Below are positions 15,826 to 20,377 of a DNA stretch of 20,377 bases, in pieces. The notes under the pieces are model-generated. The model was not told the origin of the DNA, did not search any database, and saw only the letters and a list, made by a program, of their open reading frames with translations. The stretch is from an uncultured Lachnospiraceae bacterium (GTDB lineage: Bacteria; Bacillota_A; Clostridia; Lachnospirales; Lachnospiraceae). The number at the start of each line of letters is the position of its first letter. Positions within the stretch are counted from its first letter, which is position 1. The stretch is from positions 1 to 20,377 of the forward strand of contig CAJUFW010000045.1 in the NCBI GenBank assembly GCA_910585655.1, read 5' to 3'. The translations under genes were made by a program, and so were the position numbers.

Positions 15826-16617
15826 ATGTGTTTACAAGTTCATAAGCTATCTGACACTCTTTATCAATTTAACGAATCTGCAGACTTTGCCGGGAACGGG
15901 CAGTTCCAGCCTTATGTAGACGCTTACCTTTTGATTGGAAAAAAGCGCGCTGCCCTTATTGATTCCCTGCAAAACGTTACCGGATTATATGCAGAAGTCC
16001 GTAAGCTGACCGATCTTCCGGTCGATATTCTGGTAACACACGGGCATCTGGATCATGTGGGCGCTTCTACTCCGGAATTTGTCGAGGCAGGCTGTAAGGT
16101 TTATATGGTGCCAGAGGATTTTGAAATTCTGGTAGAAATGACGCCAGGTGCAAAACAAGACTGGTTTACCGAGTTAAAAGACGGTGACTGTTTTGATTTA
16201 GGCGGCTATACGCTGGAAACGATTGCCTGCGGCGGGCATTCTCCGGGCAGCGTCGCTTTTTTAGAGCGGGAACACCAGCTTTTGTTTTCCGGTGATACTA
16301 TAGGCTCCGGAAACTTTTGGATGCAGGTTCCTACTGCCCTGCCGATGGCGCAATTCCGGGACAACGTTGTTCGCCTTACCAAGAAAGTAGAAGGACTTAA
16401 TGACCTTCTGGTTTATCCGGGACACCGGAATCAGTCCCCGGTGCAGCTTACCGCCCAGTATGTGCAGGATACTTGTTTTATTGCAGAAGGGATTATGGAC
16501 GGAAGTATTGTCGGAGACGATCAGGAAATGAACTTTATGGGAACGCAAATGAAATATAAAACCGTCGCCCATGGGCAGATGGTAAGCTTTTGCTATGATC
16601 CGGACAGGCTTCAGTAA
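15826..16617 (+). CDS. metallo-beta-lactamase-fold hydrolase, copy 2
   Basis: A 263-residue paralog of the preceding enzyme, similar throughout, with all metal ligands kept: H72, H74, D76, H77 (THGHLDHVG), H138, D157 and H200. ATG 15826 follows a clear GGGAGG (15814-15819). The reading frame is open further upstream to 15700 and encodes, from ATG 15727, a lipoprotein-like signal ending in lipobox LTAC. A longer membrane-anchored form of 296 residues is therefore possible, but no ribosome site supports that start. It is the last gene of the operon, followed by a strong terminator. Substrate unknown. Confidence 0.9.
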   Translation: MCLQVHKLSDTLYQFNESADFAGNGQFQPYVDAYLLIGKKRAALIDSLQNVTGLYAEVRKLTDLPVDILVTHGHLDHVGASTPEFVEAGCKVYMVPEDFEILVEMTPGAKQDWFTELKDGDCFDLGGYTLETIACGGHSPGSVAFLEREHQLLFSGDTIGSGNFWMQVPTALPMAQFRDNVVRLTKKVEGLNDLLVYPGHRNQSPVQLTAQYVQDTCFIAEGIMDGSIVGDDQEMNFMGTQMKYKTVAHGQMVSFCYDPDRLQ

Positions 16618-16621
16618 ACTG

Positions 16622-16664
16622 AAAAACATCCCCTATAAGGATATCCTTTGTAGGGGATGTTTTT
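16622..16664. terminator. strong bidirectional rho-independent terminator
   Basis: AAAAACATCCCCTA (16622-16635) and TAGGGGATGTTTTT (16651-16664) pair perfectly over 14 bp, and the loop contains a further small palindrome (AAGGATATCCTT). T-runs follow the stem on both strands. It ends the plus-strand transporter/MBL operon and, on the other strand, the transglutaminase-like gene that stops at 16685. Confidence 0.9.
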
Positions 16665-16684
16665 TGAAAAAGTTTATTTCCTTT

Positions 16685-18100
16685 TTATTCATACCAAATA
16701 TGGTTCGTCTTCCATTCTTTATCGCCTTTTAAATACCAGTAATAATTTACTGCTCCGCCTTTCCAGTTCGATAGTTCGACATCCACATCCAGCCAATACT
16801 CTTTCCCATTTAATGTTACATTATTCCAATAATGATCCAGGGTAGAACCATTCCGGTTTTTATACATTCCATGAACGACGCTGCTCTCAAATCCAAGATG
16901 ATTTAAAAGCACCTGTAGTGTCTGGGAAATCGTACTGCATACTCCTACCCGCCGTTTTAATACGTCTGTAGCGCTCTGTGTATAATAACTACTGCTATAT
17001 AACAGCTTTCCCTCTGCCGCCTTCTGCCGGCATTCCTCCAAATAGGCTCTTGCAGGAAGCGACAAGACGTCCTTTTCATACACAACCGGAAATTTTTCCG
17101 TATCCCAACGGTTTTCATTATGCTTGACGTTTTTTACTACCCAGGTATAAACAGCTTTGACTTTCTGTTCGTTTGTCATATTGTCTTTGATAATCTTTTT
17201 TAAAATCAGCTCTGCCATATAATCGGTTTCCAAATCCCCGGTTAAAATCGGCACCATATTTTTCTGATCGTTTCCATAGGTTGGAACAGATCCGCTTCCT
17301 ACCACCTTGAGCGTTTTGCTTTTGCTGGCTGTCAAGGTGTTGTCCCCTGCCTTCACGGAAGCCTCCACTACTATTTTATAGCTTCCTTTCGGTACAAACG
17401 CCGAAGTAGACAGCCCTGCCTTATTTCCTTTCGACGGTTTGGCGTTCCAGGCGACTTCATATAGTTTATTCCCGGAAGCAGCAAATTTTTTCCGGTAAAC
17501 TTCTTTCTCCGAAGCATTATAAACAGATATTGTCACCGTACTTTCCAAATCGGAACGCACACTTGCCTGGATATAAACCTTGTTTTTACTGTTCGGCACA
17601 TATCCGCTTTTTGCCCCCGCAGATACGGAAAGCGATACGGCTGGCTTTTGCAGACGCTTTATACAAAGCAACGTCGAAGTAGACAAACTCCGCTCCGCTT
17701 CTTTAACCGTTCTGGTTCCGGAATCCTCTCCTGAAAAACTGCTGGTTATGATTTTATCCACTGCGGCATACAGCACATCCTCTGTCATCGCTATCTTTGG
17801 CTCATAACAATACGAAATTTCCTCTCCTTCTGCAGCGGATTTTATGACCGATATTGTCACTTGTTTTGTTTTTGGATGAACATAAACCGTCTGTGTGGTA
17901 TTTCCATAGGCATTTGGCGCTATCGTCTGGGAATCATAGCCGTCCGAAATCTCAATCCTGGTTTCCCCTTCCGTTCCGCCGACTTCCTCTGCTCTGACGT
18001 TCGTCGGAAGCAAAAGTGCGAAACCCAGCCAGGCAAACAGCCCCAACCAGAGCATTCCTTTTTTTCTTGTTTCTTTTTTCCTTGTTTCTTTTTTTCTCAT
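16685..18100 (-). CDS. secreted transglutaminase-like protein
   Basis: A 471-residue exported protein. ATG 18100 is chosen with AAGGA at 18111-18115; an upstream in-frame GTG at 18151 has no ribosome site. The signal peptide has an unusually long basic n-region (repeated RKKET), then a hydrophobic core and likely cleavage after NVRA at residue 37. A beta-rich middle (about 150-270) resembles an Ig/FN3-like surface module. The C-terminal transglutaminase-like core (about 295-471) keeps the Cys-His-Asp triad: C388 (RVGVCSTIS), H423 (LDHYWNNV) and D438 (YWLDVDVE). Such domains act as proteases, peptidases or cross-linkers at the cell surface; which one is not clear. It lies 61 bases downstream of the LRR gene on the same strand and probably shares its transcript. 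Confidence 0.87.
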   Translation of the reverse strand: MRKKETRKKETRKKGMLWLGLFAWLGFALLLPTNVRAEEVGGTEGETRIEISDGYDSQTIAPNAYGNTTQTVYVHPKTKQVTISVIKSAAEGEEISYCYEPKIAMTEDVLYAAVDKIITSSFSGEDSGTRTVKEAERSLSTSTLLCIKRLQKPAVSLSVSAGAKSGYVPNSKNKVYIQASVRSDLESTVTISVYNASEKEVYRKKFAASGNKLYEVAWNAKPSKGNKAGLSTSAFVPKGSYKIVVEASVKAGDNTLTASKSKTLKVVGSGSVPTYGNDQKNMVPILTGDLETDYMAELILKKIIKDNMTNEQKVKAVYTWVVKNVKHNENRWDTEKFPVVYEKDVLSLPARAYLEECRQKAAEGKLLYSSSYYTQSATDVLKRRVGVCSTISQTLQVLLNHLGFESSVVHGMYKNRNGSTLDHYWNNVTLNGKEYWLDVDVELSNWKGGAVNYYWYLKGDKEWKTNHIWYE

Positions 18101-18161
18101 CTTCCCTGTATCCTTATCCTCTCTCTTTGTAAACACTTTGGTATAGATCACATACTATTTG

Positions 18162-19232
18162 CTATGGTACTACTACCTTTTTTGCCTTACTATAAGCGCC
18201 ATACACCTTCGCTCCGCTGCAGGTTTCATAAGCGCGGATCCGGACATACCAGGTTTGTTTACTTTTAACACCCTTTAGCGTCTTCTTTATAGTATCCGTG
18301 CCGGACGGATCCGGATTTTTCAACGTATGCTTTATGGTCTTTACGTCTTTGGTAAAGTTTTTATCCTTTGCATATTCAATTTCATATCCGGCAATATCAT
18401 TCCCGCGGGATTTCCAGGTCAGCGCCAGCACTCCCTTTTTACTTTTATCCAACGTCGGCGTCTTCGCTACCGGAAGGAAATGGACACGGGGAGAATTCTC
18501 ATTGTCATACAAAGAACCCCCTCCATACCACCAAGAATAATAAGGGTCAACCTGCCCCAGGGCATCTTGCGCCTGATACAAGGCGTCCTTTTCTGTCTCC
18601 GTATAGAGAATATAATCTACTCCACTATAAAAACAATCATAAGAACTGATCCGTTCAATGGTTTTCGGAAGTAAGACGGTCTTTAAGTTCGGGCAGTTCA
18701 AAAATACTCCGCTCTGTACCATCGTCACCCCGCTCGGCACCGTCACCCGTTCCAAAGACAGACACTGATAAAAAATATTCCTCGGCAGCTCTGTAATCCC
18801 CTTCGGCAGTTCTATTTTTTTCAAACTATAACAATACGCAAAAGCCTCCTGCCCAATACGCTCCAGGCTTCCCTCAAAGCTTACCTTTGTCAGCTTTGTT
18901 GCATAGGAAAACGCCTTATCTCCGATTCTCTGGATACTTTTTGGTATGGTAATCTGCGTCAGTTTGTCACAACAGGCAAATGCTTCCTCCCCGATTTCCG
19001 TCACCGGATAGCCCTGGAATTCTGCCGGAATTACCACACTTGAGGCGCTCTCCTGACAATCTGCCAGTACTGCCTCCCCCTCTTTGATAGAAAAATAAAG
19101 GACGCCCTCTTGAATCACTTCTTTGCCATCCGCACCGACCTCTGCAGCATGAACAAAAGAAGGCATAACCCCCACTCCCAGGATAACTAACAGCAACGCC
19201 GCTATCATCCCCGCTACATCTTTTTTTCGCAC
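18162..19232 (-). CDS. secreted BspA-type leucine-rich repeat protein with FN3-like domain
   Basis: A 356-residue exported surface protein. It starts with GTG 19232, preceded by AAAGGGGG (about 8-base spacing). The signal peptide (1-29) ends SFVHA. Residues about 60-200 hold some six LRR_5 repeats of the BspA/TpLRR type, with recurring IPxxIxxIGxxAFxxCxxLxxI (for example LTQITIPKSIQRIGDKAFSY). A FN3-like domain fills about 255-356 (LTWKSRGNDIAGYEIEYAKD, then WYVRIRAYE). No sortase motif or membrane anchor is seen. BspA-like proteins commonly mediate binding to host proteins or other microbes; that is inferred here. It is first of a probable two-gene operon with the transglutaminase-like gene. 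Confidence 0.88.
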   Translation of the reverse strand: MRKKDVAGMIAALLLVILGVGVMPSFVHAAEVGADGKEVIQEGVLYFSIKEGEAVLADCQESASSVVIPAEFQGYPVTEIGEEAFACCDKLTQITIPKSIQRIGDKAFSYATKLTKVSFEGSLERIGQEAFAYCYSLKKIELPKGITELPRNIFYQCLSLERVTVPSGVTMVQSGVFLNCPNLKTVLLPKTIERISSYDCFYSGVDYILYTETEKDALYQAQDALGQVDPYYSWWYGGGSLYDNENSPRVHFLPVAKTPTLDKSKKGVLALTWKSRGNDIAGYEIEYAKDKNFTKDVKTIKHTLKNPDPSGTDTIKKTLKGVKSKQTWYVRIRAYETCSGAKVYGAYSKAKKVVVP

Positions 19233-19264
19233 AAAAAAATCCCCCTTTCTTTTGTTATAAGAAT

Positions 19265-19293
19265 AGAGTACGCCAAATGAAAAGAAAAGTCAA
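19265..19293 (-). promoter_or_regulatory. candidate promoter of the LRR/transglutaminase operon
   Basis: On the minus strand TTGACT (19288-19293), 17 bases and TACTCT (19265-19270) lie about 35 bases upstream of the GTG start. The -35 is good and the -10 is weak. An alternative -10, TATAAC, is at 19254-19259. Confidence 0.4.
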
Positions 19294-19322
19294 CCTGACA
19301 CCTTTTTGTATGATAGGAAAAA

Positions 19323-19358
19323 GCTGTGCAAAAGTATCATTTCTTACTCTCACACAGC
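19323..19358. terminator. possible terminator after the phosphoglucomutase gene
   Basis: GCTGTG (19323-19328) pairs with CACAGC (19353-19358), with a small inner AGTA/TACT stem. On the minus strand the stem is followed by TTTTTCC, so it could end the HAD-enzyme transcript that stops at 19432. The long loop makes it a weak candidate. Confidence 0.4.
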
Positions 19359-19431
19359 CTTTCTCTTTTTATTCTACTCTTTTTATTTTACTCTTTTGCC
19401 TTTCCTCTGGCAGTTACCTTCGGAGCAATCG

Positions 19432-20085
19432 TTACTGCAGTTTTTCCACAATTTCTTCAATGCTGGCAGCAAACAATCCCGGAATATGGATCTCTGCACC
19501 CGGCAGATTCTCCGGCGTACCGATACCGACAGCCTTCATTCCACCGTTGTGGGCAGCTTCTACGCCCGCTGCCGCGTCCTCAAATACAATACACTGCTCA
19601 TATGGAATTCCAAGCTCTTCTGCGCCTTTTTTAAATACTTCCGGATCAGGCTTTGCCTTTGATACCTTTGTACCGTCGATAATCTCGTCAAACAAAGAGG
19701 TCAGGTTTAGCTTATCTAAAATCAGCGGCGCGTTTTTGCTGGCAGATCCAAGCGCCAGCTTGTAGCCCTGCTCTCTGGCATGTACCAGGAAATCCTTGAC
19801 ACCCGGCAGCACTTCGTCCTCTCTGAGCTTATAGATATATTCCAGATAAACATTATTCTTTTTGGTACAATAAGCTTCCTTCTCTTCCTCAGACATTGTT
19901 CTGCCGCCAATCTCTAAGATGATTTCAAATGAACGCATCCGGCTGACGCCTTTTAGTCTTTCGTTGTCCTTTTCTGTAAAGTTGATACCAAGCTCGTCTG
20001 CCAGATCTTTCCATGCCAGAAAATGATATTTGGCAGTATCGACGATTACCCCGTCCAGGTCAAATAAAAGTCCTTTAAATTCCAT
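19432..20085 (-). CDS. pgmB: beta-phosphoglucomutase-type HAD enzyme
   Basis: A 217-residue cytoplasmic phosphomutase that would interconvert beta-glucose 1-phosphate and glucose 6-phosphate, feeding sugars released by disaccharide phosphorolysis into glycolysis. HAD motifs are in order: DLDGVIVDT near the N-terminus (nucleophile Asp in the first D, acid/base in the second), the cap domain, GSASKNA (motif II), KAKPDPEVF (motif III Lys) and FEDAAAGVEAA (motif IV). Length matches the family. ATG 20085 is chosen with GGAGG 8 bases upstream; ATGs at 20100 and 20142 lack sites. It stands alone, not beside a GH65 phosphorylase as often seen, so its partner is elsewhere. A related HAD phosphatase is possible. 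Confidence 0.85.
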   Translation of the reverse strand: MEFKGLLFDLDGVIVDTAKYHFLAWKDLADELGINFTEKDNERLKGVSRMRSFEIILEIGGRTMSEEEKEAYCTKKNNVYLEYIYKLREDEVLPGVKDFLVHAREQGYKLALGSASKNAPLILDKLNLTSLFDEIIDGTKVSKAKPDPEVFKKGAEELGIPYEQCIVFEDAAAGVEAAHNGGMKAVGIGTPENLPGAEIHIPGLFAASIEEIVEKLQ

Positions 20086-20203
20086 GTACTTATCCTCCAT
20101 TATGATAATTTTTTGTATGCTTGTACGCTGCAGCTTGTCCAACGGCTGCTGCCAAACGTTTACTTCATACGCGGGACAGACGTCCCATCTTCTATTTAGT
20201 ATA
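20086..20203 (-). promoter_or_regulatory. promoter and structured leader of the phosphoglucomutase gene
   Basis: On the minus strand TGC-TATACT (extended -10, TATACT at 20198-20203) would give a leader of about 105 bases. The -35 position is poor. The leader contains a 5-bp hairpin (GGGAC at 20173-20177 with GTCCC at 20182-20186), a palindromic AAACGTTT core (20154-20161) that partly matches a CcpA cre site, and several GCAGC/GCTGC pairs. Confidence 0.45.
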
Positions 20204-20303
20204 GCAAAAAAATCGGCTCGCCGCTATGGGCAGGCTGCACAAATTATAGAAGCAATATTGTTATTAGTTACTATGGAAACAAATTTTTATCCTTTTCCAG
20301 CAA

Positions 20304-20377
20304 GAAGACTCCGACTTCTAAGGTCGGGGATGAATTGCGTCCATATCGCACTTGACAAAGCCGAAAAAACTACTATA
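20304..20377 (+). other. hairpin and truncated TTGACA box at window end
   Basis: CCGAC (20311-20315) pairs with GTCGG (20323-20327) around TTCTAAG, followed by GGATGAATTGC. This hairpin-plus-tail resembles the conserved 3' region of IS200/IS605-family tnpB/omega-RNA elements as I remember them, but no tnpB reading frame lies in the window. Downstream, TTGACA at 20353-20358 is followed 16 bases later by TATA at the last bases, a possible promoter for a gene outside the window. Confidence 0.3.

Noticed and set aside
1..20377. CRISPR arrays, tRNA and rRNA genes, prophage genes, transposase genes
   Set aside because: No regularly spaced repeats, cloverleaf-like or rRNA-like sequence, or phage or transposase reading frames were seen.

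Overview
The window looks like chromosome of a gut-type Clostridia, most probably a Lachnospiraceae. The reasons are the YesM/YesN-type sensor kinase and AraC response regulator beside an LplB/YtcP-type sugar ABC transporter without its own ATPase, D/N-rich lipoprotein solute-binding proteins, a BspA-like leucine-rich-repeat surface protein with a C-terminal FN3-like domain, a secreted transglutaminase-like protein, AGGAGG-type ribosome binding sites, and moderate base composition with AT-rich intergenic DNA. This is inference from gene content; no rRNA or tRNA is present to confirm it.

Left part (1-4072). An AT-rich gene for a secreted orphan protein (minus) is followed at the window edge by what may be the start of another minus-strand gene. 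A 363-base divergent intergenic region holds an 8-bp tandem repeat and a perfect 26-bp inverted repeat. It leads into a small plus-strand gene for a 63-residue peptide with an export signal and a charged, proline-rich tail. That gene runs tail-to-tail, 11 bases apart, into a minus-strand gene for a 675-residue regulator with two HTH/helical-repeat modules. A TPR-type HTH regulator beside an exported small peptide is the layout of RRNPP (Rap/Rgg/NprR/PlcR/PrgX) quorum sensing, and this pair is the most interesting candidate system here.

Centre (4084-16665). This is a carbohydrate-uptake locus. A cytoplasmic GH3 (NagZ-like) hydrolase gene (minus) sits immediately upstream of the regulator gene. 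It is divergent from an AraC-type response regulator gene (plus), which in turn overlaps tail-to-tail by 6 bp with its presumed YesM-type histidine kinase (minus). Divergent from the kinase lies a plus-strand operon: two permeases, two near-identical lipoprotein solute-binding proteins and two near-identical metallo-beta-lactamase-fold hydrolases, closed by a strong bidirectional terminator. The likely flow is that the kinase senses an external glycan signal, the response regulator activates the transporter operon, the oligosaccharide is imported with a shared MsmX-type ATPase encoded elsewhere, and GH3 hydrolyses it inside. The role of the two MBL-fold enzymes is unknown.

Right part (16685-20377). 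Two minus-strand genes for secreted proteins, BspA-like LRR and then transglutaminase-like, probably form a small cell-surface operon. Upstream is a monocistronic minus-strand gene for a beta-phosphoglucomutase-type HAD enzyme with a structured leader. The last ~80 bases hold a small hairpin that may be an IS200/IS605-type transposon end and a TTGACA box cut by the window edge.
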